In this document: positions 56,363-64,000 of the stretch, one piece after another
Layout: each line of letters opens with the position of its first letter
Numbering within the stretch: position 1 is the first letter of the stretch
Origin: Pelagadaptatus aseana
GTDB taxonomy: Bacteria > Pseudomonadota > Gammaproteobacteria > Pseudomonadales > Cellvibrionaceae
Assembly: GCA_040365065.1 (NCBI GenBank)
Contig: BAABNI010000011.1
Span: 62,001 to 126,000 of the forward strand
Length of the DNA: 64,000 nucleotides
Direction: 5' to 3'
Program-made: the position numbers and the translations under genes
Notes under the pieces: model-generated
Database searches by the model: none
What the model was told of the DNA's origin: nothing
Seen by the model: the letters and a program-made list of their open reading frames with translations, nothing else

Positions 56363-57888
56363 ACAAAACTGACACCCAACCGCTGCTGTTACCCGCAGAA
56401 CATCTCTATCGTGGACTCGCCCTCAATCCGCAAGCCATTGCCGCAGAAGACCCCCGTGAAAAAATCAGCTATCGGGAACTGGTTTGTCGCAGTGAAGCTC
56501 TGGCGATGGCCCTGCAGGCCCATTTACCCCCGGGCAGCCACATCGGACTTTGCGCCCAAAATCATATCGATCATCTGGTTGCCCACTTGGCTATCGTCAT
56601 CGGCGGTTTTGTCTGGGTTCCCATCAATCCGAAAAACGGCGCCCAGCTCAACCAGCAGTTGATCCAAAAAAGTTGTCTGAGTTTGTTGCTGATTGATCGA
56701 CAAAGTCTGGACAAGGTAAGCGCAAACGATCTTGAACAATGGTTACTGGATGATGGCTCGAGCGACGATTGCCGACACCGGATGGCAGCCTTTCGCGATG
56801 CCGCGTTTACGCCAGTGATTCCCGATGGCTCGGCGACAATGTGCATAAAATTTACCGGGGGCACCTCCGGCGAGCCCAAGGGCGTCGTGCAAACCCACAA
56901 CAATGTCGCCGCCGTGATTGCCAATATGCAGGCCATATTTGAATTTGATCACGAGGATGCCAATCTGGCGGTGGCGCCACTGACCCACGGTGGCTCCCAT
57001 TATATTTTCCCGATACTGGGCACCGGCGGGCGGCATCTGTTGCTGCCCTCGCCCGACCCGGAGCAAATTCAGAAGGCTTTTACAGACGACGGCGCCAGCG
57101 TCAGCTTTATGCCACCCACATTGATTTATAAGCTGCTGGACCAGCCGGGAATCACGGCACAGGATTTTCCGAAACTGCGCCACCTGACCTACAGTGCCGC
57201 CCCCATGCCGCCGGAAAAAATCCATCAGGTCATTGAAACCATTGGCCCCCGCTTGTCCACCGTTTACGGCCAAACCGAAGCCCCCATGACCATCACCGCC
57301 ATGAACGCTGCCGACATGCAAAATAAGCAACTGCAAAGCTCTGTGGGTAAAGCCTGCCGATTGAGTGACGTTGCCATATTGGATAATCAGGGCAACTTCG
57401 TTAAAACCGGTGAAACCGGCGAGGTGGCAACATGCGGACAAATTGTGATGCCCGGCTATTTTGAAGAACCGGATAAAACCCGAGAGACATTTTCGAACGA
57501 CTGGTTACTGACCGGTGATCTGGGCTATCTTGATAGCAACGGCTATCTGTTTTTGCAGGGGCGCAGCAAAGAGCTGATCATATCCGGCGGTTTTAATGTC
57601 TACCCGGCCGAAGTCGAAAATGCATTAATGCAGTTGCCTGAAATAAAGGAATGCAGCGTGTTCGGAGTAGAAGATGCCTATTGGGGTGAACGCGTGGAAG
57701 CGGCGGTGTGTTTAACCGATCAAAATCTGATAGAAAGTGACGTAATTCGAACCCAATTAAAAGCTGTATTGGGCGATGTAAAAACGCCGAAGAAGATATA
57801 TTTTTTAGATGCATTGCCGCGCAACCCTGTGGGCAAAGTGGTACGCCGGGAAGTTAAAGCGCTTTGTTGTGAAGAAAAGAATTTCTGA
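56359..57888 (+). CDS. AMP-binding acyl-CoA synthetase
   Basis: A 509-residue ANL ligase: P-loop FTGGTSGEPKG (with TGG in place of the more usual TSG), YGQTEAPM, TGDLGYLD, the hinge LQGRSKELIISGGFN and the catalytic Lys in NPVGKVVRR. Medium-chain or cyclic acid substrates are typical for this length. The start overlaps the thiolase stop by 4 bp. It is the third gene of the paaN operon and is followed by a palindromic repeat. Confidence 0.92.
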   Translation: MNKTDTQPLLLPAEHLYRGLALNPQAIAAEDPREKISYRELVCRSEALAMALQAHLPPGSHIGLCAQNHIDHLVAHLAIVIGGFVWVPINPKNGAQLNQQLIQKSCLSLLLIDRQSLDKVSANDLEQWLLDDGSSDDCRHRMAAFRDAAFTPVIPDGSATMCIKFTGGTSGEPKGVVQTHNNVAAVIANMQAIFEFDHEDANLAVAPLTHGGSHYIFPILGTGGRHLLLPSPDPEQIQKAFTDDGASVSFMPPTLIYKLLDQPGITAQDFPKLRHLTYSAAPMPPEKIHQVIETIGPRLSTVYGQTEAPMTITAMNAADMQNKQLQSSVGKACRLSDVAILDNQGNFVKTGETGEVATCGQIVMPGYFEEPDKTRETFSNDWLLTGDLGYLDSNGYLFLQGRSKELIISGGFNVYPAEVENALMQLPEIKECSVFGVEDAYWGERVEAAVCLTDQNLIESDVIRTQLKAVLGDVKTPKKIYFLDALPRNPVGKVVRREVKALCCEEKNF

Positions 57889-57901
57889 ATACGGGCGGCT
57901 A

Positions 57902-57995
57902 CTGGGTTTGCCTTTCTGAGACACGCCGTCAATACATCCCTGTAGACTCGATTGCCACATCCGTGTGGCAAACGGTCTCAGAAAGGCAAACCCAG
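57902..57995. repeat. Dispersed palindromic repeat (tttctgagac class), copy 2
   Basis: A perfect inverted repeat with 21-bp arms (57902-57922 and 57975-57995; core tttctgagac / gtctcagaaa), containing an inner ccacat / gtgtgg hairpin. It is the reverse-orientation relative of 31011-31084: tacatccctgtag-actcgattg here corresponds to caatcgag-cctacagggatgta there. It lies between the acyl-CoA synthetase and thioesterase genes. Confidence 0.8.
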
Positions 57996-58050
57996 CATCC
58001 ACCCTCACACCATGCCACACGTAGATACAGATAATATTAATGAGATCAAA

Positions 58051-58491
58051 ATGACGAACTGGACCAACGAAAAACATTTAACCGGTATGGAGCGACTGAA
58101 AAAGTTTGAAGCGCAGGAAAACCGTTCCGGTATGGCAGAGAATCTCGGTTACACCATTGAGCATATTGAAGAGGGCCGGGTGATTTACCACTACACCCCC
58201 AAGGATCGCCATCAAAATCTGATCGGCTCTCTCCACGGCGGCATCCTCGCCTCCTTGATTGATACCGCCATGGGCGCAGCAGTAATGACCAAACTCGGCG
58301 CCAGTGAGTTTCATACCATGACGGATCTGACCGTAAAATTTATTGGCGCAGTGCGCGACGACAACGAACAGTTGATTATAGAAGCCAGTGTCGATCATGC
58401 CGGCAAGAGAATGTTTGCGACGGAAGGCACCATCAAAAACAAAGACGGCAAAATAATTGCCCGCTCGGTGGCCAGTGCGATTCGGCTGTAA
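58051..58491 (+). CDS. PaaI family hotdog thioesterase
   Basis: A 146-residue hotdog thioesterase. The PaaI signature LIGSLHGGILASLIDTAMGAA carries the conserved His-Gly-Gly and the active Asp, and TVKFIGAV follows. The ATG at 58051 (TNWTNEKH) is chosen; the longer frame from 57952 runs into the repeat. It would hydrolyse an aromatic or hydroxylated acyl-CoA. It is the last gene of the paaN operon and ends at a bidirectional terminator. Confidence 0.9.
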   Translation: MTNWTNEKHLTGMERLKKFEAQENRSGMAENLGYTIEHIEEGRVIYHYTPKDRHQNLIGSLHGGILASLIDTAMGAAVMTKLGASEFHTMTDLTVKFIGAVRDDNEQLIIEASVDHAGKRMFATEGTIKNKDGKIIARSVASAIRL

Positions 58492-58502
58492 ATTGCAGGC
58501 AT

Positions 58503-58530
58503 AAAAAAGCCCCGGTAAACGGGGCTTTTT
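58503..58530. terminator. Bidirectional Rho-independent terminator
   Basis: Arms aaaaagccccg (58504-58514) and cggggcttttt (58520-58530) with a 5-base loop; both strands end in a T run. It serves the thioesterase on the plus strand and the exported-protein gene ending at 58549 on the minus strand. Confidence 0.92.
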
Positions 58531-58548
58531 ACAGTATCGACAGATACT

Positions 58549-59847
58549 TTAACTTGGACCACCAGTAACGCGATTTCCCTCACCTTCAACGGCGGTGAAT
58601 ACGTCGGTCACGCGATCACCATCGATGGTGACATCATAAGCACCACCCACAATGTCACCATTCTCGCCAAAGAATGAGCCTTGGACAAAGCCCTCATCCG
58701 CAGAAACTTCAGTTGAGATCAGATGCACACCATCAATCACACCGGAAGCACTGAAGCTCATATCCTTCGCTTGGTCGATACCCAGCTGGTCTTTCATCCA
58801 GGAGTACTCGATATCACCGAAATCTCCCTCAAAGGTTCTACCACCAAAATCAACTTCCAGACGAACACTTTGCAAGGTCCTATGGGAATTGCCGGTATAA
58901 ACCGCGCTGACATCACCACTGACCATATCCTGAATTTCATTCAGTGCAGTAAAGGTTCCGGCGATGAACCACTCGCTTGAACTCATGCCAGAGCCATCGA
59001 TATAGTCATAGCTGCTCTGATAGATATACCCAGCCCAGTAACCTTTTAACAAGGTCATATCATCCAGACCTAGCCCCCTGAATACGGCAACCTGATCATC
59101 GGACTCTTGATAGACATAAACCTCATTGCCATATATTGACTCATAATCGTTTTCATCCACCGCTGGGTCTGCGTTGTAATCCCAGCGAGATTCCGAGCCA
59201 TAAGAAGAGAAATTACCGCTGGACTCTTGATTTTCTTGCTCTGTAACATAGGTATAACGATAGCCGCTGGTGGCTTGATCCTCATCGCCGCTAGAATAGT
59301 AACCGTTGTCATTGGAACCATCAGTAAACTCTGAAATCAGGTTGCCATCGGCATCGTATTTGGCGAAGCTGACAATATCTTCACCATAGCCTTCTCCGTA
59401 ACCCGGATCGTAGCCCTCATAGCCATCTTCCATACTCAGGGAAAAGCCTCCAACGGTAGCTCCGTAACCGGAATCCTCGCGCCCGTCATACTGGATTTCT
59501 AGACCAGCGAAATAGCCATTCAATTGCCCTGCAGGTTGCTCAGCGGGCTGCTGAATGTGCTGCTCTGCTGAATTGGCCGTAACCGTCGGCTCAAAACCAT
59601 CCGCCTCACCACGACCGGTAGGATCACCCACACCCAAATCCAGATCCGGGCCACCCTCCGGGCCGGCTGCGGTTGGATCCATCTCGGACAGAGCCGCCAG
59701 AAAACTGCCGACGCCACACCACATACCCCACTCGGCCAGGCTTTCGCCCTGACCACCCTGAGCGACACAGGTTTGTGGCGCATTGGCATGGACGTTACCG
59801 GCAGCGATTGCCAGGCTTAAGGCACTGATTGCAAAAGTCTTTTTCAT
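58549..59847 (-). CDS. Exported Tyr/Gly/Asp-rich protein with C-terminal barrel-like domain (cargo candidate C)
   Basis: A 432-residue exported protein I cannot assign to a named family. It has a signal peptide (about 1-22, ending VHANA), a conserved head with two cysteines (QTCVAQGGQGESLAEWG and MWCGVG), a Tyr/Gly/Asp/Glu/Ser-rich middle (about 110-260) with a calcium-loop-like YDADGN, and a beta-rich C-terminus (about 265-432; SGDVSAVYTGNS, LEVDFGG, GSFFGENG, GGAYD). The FFG...GGAYD pattern resembles the end of TbpB-like lipocalin barrels in Slam/type XI cargo. It starts 12 bp after the TPR-barrel gene. A paralogue lies at 62574-63990. Confidence 0.85.
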   Translation of the reverse strand: MKKTFAISALSLAIAAGNVHANAPQTCVAQGGQGESLAEWGMWCGVGSFLAALSEMDPTAAGPEGGPDLDLGVGDPTGRGEADGFEPTVTANSAEQHIQQPAEQPAGQLNGYFAGLEIQYDGREDSGYGATVGGFSLSMEDGYEGYDPGYGEGYGEDIVSFAKYDADGNLISEFTDGSNDNGYYSSGDEDQATSGYRYTYVTEQENQESSGNFSSYGSESRWDYNADPAVDENDYESIYGNEVYVYQESDDQVAVFRGLGLDDMTLLKGYWAGYIYQSSYDYIDGSGMSSSEWFIAGTFTALNEIQDMVSGDVSAVYTGNSHRTLQSVRLEVDFGGRTFEGDFGDIEYSWMKDQLGIDQAKDMSFSASGVIDGVHLISTEVSADEGFVQGSFFGENGDIVGGAYDVTIDGDRVTDVFTAVEGEGNRVTGGPS

Positions 59848-59859
59848 AAGTCGTTCTCC

Positions 59860-61140
59860 TTAGAAACGTTTGGTCAGCTCAAAGCTGACAACACTGCGGT
59901 CGTATTCGTAAATACTGATATTGGATTCGTTATCGGAGTAGCTGGCACGGCCACTGATACCCCAGCCGGCCATTTTGCCGCTGCGGAAGTTATGACTGAA
60001 ACCGGCAACATAGCGGGTTTCATCCTCTTCGCGACCGATATTGAACGCAGGCTCCTGCCCCTGATAATCGGTTTCACGATAGCTGACGCGAGCGTAGAGG
60101 GCGCCGCCTTCCCAGGCGGTCCAGAAACCGCTGAGATAAAATTCCTGAACGTCAAACTCTTCGTAGTCAACGCGGCCATCCTGCTCGTAGGCGCTGGCAC
60201 CGGCCTTGATGGCAATGTCGGCATTGATGTTGCGCGTATAGTCGGCACCCAGCAGATAGCGCTGGCCTTCGCGATCGGCGTCATCTTCAGCCATATACTC
60301 GCGGTACAGCCACTGGCCGCGCAGAGAGTATTCGTTCTTGCCATCGACGTAGGTATAAGACGGATTGAGACTGGAATACAGTGCCAGAGCGTCATCGCCC
60401 AAACGCACATAATCCAGTTTAAGATCCAGATCGGCGCGCCAATTGGTGCTGGACGCCCAGGCAGGGCCTGTGGACAGGCTGACTACATCCACAGTGTAGG
60501 GATGCTCATCCTGGTATTCTTTACGATAAATGCTGGCACCGCTTTGCCACAACATCAACACCGGGCGAGAACCGATATTGACGGTACCGGGCATGCGATA
60601 AGAGTGATTAACACGAGCACTGATGGTGGCAAAGGCATCGCTCTGCTCACCGTCTTCGCCATCGAGGATAAAGACCAGGCCATTGACATCAAAGGTTTCA
60701 CTGGCCGGACCGGCATTAACGTTATCGTCGTAACCACCGCCAACACCGACAAAGGCCTGCCAGTTGTGACGACGTTCATCTTCAGCCGTCTTCATGGCAT
60801 CGAGCTGTTCGATAAACAGCTGAATGGTTTCTTTTACACCATCCGGGGTATTGGGATCACTCAGCACCATATCGGCCTGTTTTCTGGCTGCCTCATACTG
60901 GGCCGCACGGTAATAGGTAACCGCCAACTCCAAGCGGGCACGATGCAAATTGGGGTTATTGCTTAACAGGCTGTTGAGGTGCTCAATGGAATCGTACAGA
61001 TCGCCATTGGCGCGCGACTCCATGGCGGCCTGATACTGCTTTTCCAGCTCTGCCGGTACTTCAATGGCCAGTGCCGGCATGGCTGCCGCACAGACAGACA
61101 AAGCTCCCATACCACGTCTCAGATGGTGTAATCCTTTCAA
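59860..61140 (-). CDS. TPR + outer-membrane beta-barrel protein (DUF560/Slam-like secretor candidate)
   Basis: A 426-residue exported protein: signal peptide (KGLHHLRRGMGALSVCAAA to PALA), TPR-like helices (about 28-140; AMESRANGDLYDSIEHL), then about 280 residues of beta strands ending in SFELTKRF, whose last Phe fits an outer-membrane barrel signal. It shares PASETF and SNISIYEYDR with the protein at 17904-19250. TTG at 61140 is the probable start, with GGAG 6 bp upstream; the longer frame to 61287 would place an odd 49-residue extension before the signal peptide. The next gene, 12 bp downstream, is the probable substrate. Confidence 0.82.
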   Translation of the reverse strand: MKGLHHLRRGMGALSVCAAAMPALAIEVPAELEKQYQAAMESRANGDLYDSIEHLNSLLSNNPNLHRARLELAVTYYRAAQYEAARKQADMVLSDPNTPDGVKETIQLFIEQLDAMKTAEDERRHNWQAFVGVGGGYDDNVNAGPASETFDVNGLVFILDGEDGEQSDAFATISARVNHSYRMPGTVNIGSRPVLMLWQSGASIYRKEYQDEHPYTVDVVSLSTGPAWASSTNWRADLDLKLDYVRLGDDALALYSSLNPSYTYVDGKNEYSLRGQWLYREYMAEDDADREGQRYLLGADYTRNINADIAIKAGASAYEQDGRVDYEEFDVQEFYLSGFWTAWEGGALYARVSYRETDYQGQEPAFNIGREEDETRYVAGFSHNFRSGKMAGWGISGRASYSDNESNISIYEYDRSVVSFELTKRF

Positions 61141-61266
61141 GATCTGCTCCCCTAATGGTTTTTGTATTGTTATAAGTGACAGCAACTGCAGTGGTCTAAT
61201 GAACCTAGCCCCCCAAAGGCAGAAATACGGTGCTGTACAGAATTTGGGCAATTCTAATGAGAAAAT

Positions 61267-61296
61267 AAAAAAAGCGTCACCCCTCAAACAGGGGGG
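61267..61296 (-). terminator. Probable minus-strand terminator after the glycosyltransferase gene
   Basis: Arms cccct (61280-61284) and agggg (61290-61294) form a short stem, and seven T follow on the minus strand after a 6-base gap. It separates the glycosyltransferase from the TPR-barrel gene, whose promoter must then lie in about 61141-61265. Confidence 0.5.
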
Positions 61297-61326
61297 GATC
61301 TTGAATGTTTAACTGACCGGCAGTGA

Positions 61327-62508
61327 TTATTCAGTCAGGCTCATCATAAGATTGTGGATCGAATCGAACAGCACAACCTGATCAATCGATTCAGACGGCT
61401 TCGGCAATCCACCGTGTGCCAGTTGCATAAGCCGATCAAGCACCTCACTGAGGTCCTCCTGCTGTTTTATTGCCACAACCCCGCCACCCTGCTGCTCTAC
61501 CCGGCGTGACAAAAACAGTTGCTCCTGATGATTGGGCAACAACAACTGCGGGCACCCCATAGTATAAGCCTGTGCTGCAGAGGCGTGATTGCCATGATTG
61601 ATAACAAAATCAACTTCACCCAGTACCTGTTTCAGGTCCACGGGCTGATCTGTAAATGCCACCCGGTCAGAATAATCCCGCACCAATTCTGGCGGCAAAT
61701 TGCGAGAATACAGCAGCAAATTGACATCCCGGGCGATCAGCTCATTTAACAGCTTAGGCAACGCAGGAAAGAAACTCAGATAGGCAAACGCTTTGTATCT
61801 TGCGTCGCGGGGTAGCCAGTGGGCAGGGTTAGTCGATACATTCCACTTGAGCCCAAGGTAGTTGCCCTTGGGGCGACGCCCAAAGTGATCCAGCTCGGGC
61901 AGCGTCAGGAGTAACTGTTGGTCACACTGTTGATAGATGTCCTTAACCGAAGTCATTTCAGCTCGACCCGACTCCGCCAGCACCTGATTTATCAGCGCCA
62001 GTAATTGCCGCTCGGATTGCTCCAGGATGCCATCGTTTTCCCGGCTCTTGGGGGTACCGGGAAAAACGCCCAAAAAAGGGCCATCACTGCGGGGTACCAG
62101 AAAACCGCTGCCTATGACCCACTTCTGCCAGGGCTTGCCAAAGCTCGCAACCAGCGCCGAAGGCGCGTGATCGTAGATCACCACATCGGGCCGCACCAGA
62201 TCAAACAGACTGTTCCAGCTGTGATAAAGCCCGGCCAGCTCTTGAGGGTTAGTGAACACCTGCCGAAGGATCAACTGGGAAATGCTGATCATGGGCGTCT
62301 TGTACTTTCGCCTTGGGTGCTTAATAAAAGGCGCCTGCAACAACTGTATATTACCCAGATCAAACACGGTGGTGACGTTCTGTAACTCTCTGACCGCCAG
62401 ACTGACCTTATGCCCTTGCTGCAGGGCTTCATCGATAAACAGCTTGAGGTTGGTGAGATGCCCAAGCGAGGAGCCCATTTCCCAGACGCACAATATACGA
62501 GCCACCAT
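61327..62508 (-). CDS. GT1-like glycosyltransferase (UDP-glucuronosyl/glucosyltransferase fold)
   Basis: A ~393-residue GT-B enzyme. The N-terminus ILCVWEMGSSLGHLTNL has the acceptor-side His (GH), and the C-terminal donor motif reads DFVINHGNHASAAQAYTMG with LPNHQEQLFLSRRVEQ, the pattern of macrolide and sterol glycosyltransferases. The DxxQP-like Asp-Gln segment is LPNHQEQ. Start: ATG at 62508, GTG at 62505 (GGAGG 5 bp upstream) or ATG at 62517 are all possible. It lies between the two Tyr/Gly-rich exported-protein genes and is bounded by terminators, so it is its own transcription unit. The acceptor is unknown. Confidence 0.88.
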   Translation of the reverse strand: MVARILCVWEMGSSLGHLTNLKLFIDEALQQGHKVSLAVRELQNVTTVFDLGNIQLLQAPFIKHPRRKYKTPMISISQLILRQVFTNPQELAGLYHSWNSLFDLVRPDVVIYDHAPSALVASFGKPWQKWVIGSGFLVPRSDGPFLGVFPGTPKSRENDGILEQSERQLLALINQVLAESGRAEMTSVKDIYQQCDQQLLLTLPELDHFGRRPKGNYLGLKWNVSTNPAHWLPRDARYKAFAYLSFFPALPKLLNELIARDVNLLLYSRNLPPELVRDYSDRVAFTDQPVDLKQVLGEVDFVINHGNHASAAQAYTMGCPQLLLPNHQEQLFLSRRVEQQGGGVVAIKQQEDLSEVLDRLMQLAHGGLPKPSESIDQVVLFDSIHNLMMSLTE

Positions 62509-62521
62509 TTCCTCCATGCAT

Positions 62522-62547
62522 AAAAAAGCCCCGAACATGCGGGGCTT
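62522..62547 (-). terminator. Minus-strand terminator after the second exported-protein gene
   Basis: Arms aagcccc (62526-62532) and ggggctt (62541-62547); on the minus strand the stem is followed by six T (62522-62527). It lies 27 bp beyond the stop at 62574 and overlaps the region just before the glycosyltransferase start. Confidence 0.85.
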
Positions 62548-62573
62548 AAACTTAGCTTGATTAAATCGGGTAA

Positions 62574-63990
62574 TCAATCGTCATAGTAGTACTCGTCCAC
62601 TTCTATTCGGTTGCCTTCACCCTCTACCGCTGTAAAGACATCCACAACCCGATCACCCTGTTTGGTAATATCGTAGGCGCCACCAATAATGCGCCCCTCT
62701 TCGCCAAAGAAAGAACCCTGGACAAAACCCGCATCCGCAGAGACCGATTCGGATATCAGGTGGATACCATCGATAACACCTTCGGCCGTAAAGCTCATGT
62801 CCTTGCTCATATCGATGCCCGCCATCCCCTTTGCTGTAGGGATCCATATCACCGAATTCACCGGAGAAACGCTCATCGCCAAAATCGACCTCTAACCGAA
62901 CTGACTGCATCCATTGATGGGAGTTACCGGTATAAGTGGCACTGACATCGCCACTGACCATGGCTTGAACTTCTTCCAGGGTAGTGAACACACCAGCAAC
63001 AAAAGCACCATCCCTTCCCATTTCTGAATAACCGTCACGACCACTCTGATACATGGATTCGCCAAAGTAACCCGCCCAATAGTTCTTCAATACCTCATAG
63101 GACTCATCGAAATCCAGTAATTGTACAGGTCCTCCATAGCCTTCATTTTCATCCTCATAGTCGTTATAAACGACCACTTCCATACCCACAATGCCCTCTC
63201 CCTGACTGGTGTAAGGGGAATCTTCATCGCTGTAAGAGTAAGAGCTGCGACCGGCATAAAATGAGCCCGGCTCATCTTCATCGTCTTCAAGATAAACATC
63301 AGTATTTTGGTTGCTGCCGCCATCTTCATCGTAGTTGTAGTAATCATCATCCGAATTAAAGCTGTTACCATCTATCGGATTGCCGTCCTTATCATAGCGG
63401 CTGTAATCAACGGTATCCGGGTCGCCATAACCTTCGCCATAGCCACCACCATAGCCATCGCCATAGCCTTCAAAAAAGAAGTCGCCATAGCCGTCGTACA
63501 TATCCCCATCCTGCAGAGACAGATCAAAACCTCCGGTTTGATGATTTGAAACATCACCACCATAGCCATAACCTTCGCTTTCGTCTTCATAATCGTATTC
63601 GTAGGAATAGTCCTGACTGGCAAAATACCCCACAAACTGACCGTCTGATTCTGGCGGAGTGATATGAGGCGTGACCGGATCATCGTCGGGATCGTCTTCA
63701 GGATTAACACCCGGCTCGAAATTGTCCGCCTCACCTCGACCGGTGGGATCACCCGGCCCACCATCAAAACTTGGCCCACCATCAGGCCCTGCCGCGGTAG
63801 GGTCCAGATCTGACAAGGCGGCCAGAAAACTGCCAACACCACACCACATGCCCCACTCGGCCAGTGATTCACCCTGTCCGCCTTCTACCACGCAGTCTTC
63901 CGGCGCCAGACTGGGATCGTCGGCATAAACACCATGGTTGGCCACTGCAATAGCCAAGCTCAACGCACTGATGGTAAAGATTTTTTTCAT
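62574..63990 (-). pseudogene. Exported Tyr/Gly/Asp-rich protein with C-terminal barrel-like domain (cargo candidate D), frameshifted
   Basis: A paralogue of the protein at 58549-59847 with the same head (CVVEGGQGESLAEWG, MWCGVG), a longer Tyr/Gly/Asp-rich middle containing GYG repeats and YDKDGN, and the same C-terminal domain. The frame from 63990 reads correctly to FSGEFGDMDPYSK, then becomes unrelated and stops at 62653; the matching end (GIDMSKDMSFTAEG, GSFFGEEG, GGAYD) is in the next frame and ends at 62574. Removing one G from GGGG at 62826-62829 restores one 471-residue protein. Signal peptide about 1-23 (ending VYA). The region upstream lies outside the window. Confidence 0.85.
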
Positions 63991-64000
63991 TTCAACTGTG

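Overview
The window looks like a chromosomal segment of a free-living, probably marine, gammaproteobacterium (something like Cellvibrionales/Spongiibacteraceae). The pointers are a complete rsxABCDGE-rseC operon, apbC divergent from metG, FecR/CHASE2 signalling genes, and many fatty-acid and xenobiotic-type acyl-CoA genes with AraC, HxlR and hybrid-kinase regulators. The species assignment is inference. Gene density is high and no gene-free stretch exceeds 300 bp; the longest, 34893-35189, is an AT-rich promoter region. I saw no tRNA, rRNA, CRISPR array, transposase or integrase.

Layout. 1-10.4 kb: the 3' part of a large hybrid histidine kinase, an alpha/beta hydrolase, an acyl-CoA synthetase, two AraC regulators that bracket a small beta-oxidation-type operon (enoyl-CoA hydratase, thioesterase, SDR), and a secreted unknown. 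10.6-12.3 kb: an HI0933-type flavoprotein and a dCMP-deaminase-like enzyme. 12.4-19.3 kb: a CHASE2 adenylate cyclase convergent with an operon encoding a TPR/beta-barrel outer-membrane protein and two exported FecR-domain proteins. 19.3-30.9 kb: housekeeping genes (apbC, metG, rsxABCDGE, rseC, rhlE). 31.1-34.9 kb: an amidohydrolase and HxlR regulator sharing a symmetric operator, then YaeQ, an MBL hydrolase and a DUF457 membrane protein. 35.2-58.5 kb: a catabolic region with two carotenoid-oxygenase-family genes, a Baeyer-Villiger-type monooxygenase, SDR, trans-enoyl-reductase-like protein, three thiolases, two further acyl-CoA synthetases, nitronate monooxygenase, PaaN-type aldehyde dehydrogenase, thioesterases, a PAS/GAF hybrid kinase and a tandem-HxlR regulator. 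58.5-64 kb: a second TPR/beta-barrel outer-membrane protein followed by an exported Tyr/Gly/Asp-rich protein, a glycosyltransferase, and a frameshifted paralogue of the Tyr/Gly/Asp-rich protein.

Two themes stand out. First, two loci pair a TPR + beta-barrel outer-membrane protein with exported partner proteins whose C-termini look like lipocalin-type barrels. This is the architecture of DUF560/Slam-like (type XI) secretors with their cargo; in one locus the partners also carry FecR domains and the neighbour is a CHASE2 adenylate cyclase. Second, the catabolic region suggests oxidative cleavage of an alkene, stilbene or apocarotenoid-like substrate followed by CoA activation and beta-oxidation, but two of its genes carry in-frame stops (TGA at 36432-36434, TAA at 55187-55189). 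Together with the frameshift at 62826-62829 these are either genuine decay or sequence errors. Several families of dispersed palindromic repeats sit between operons.
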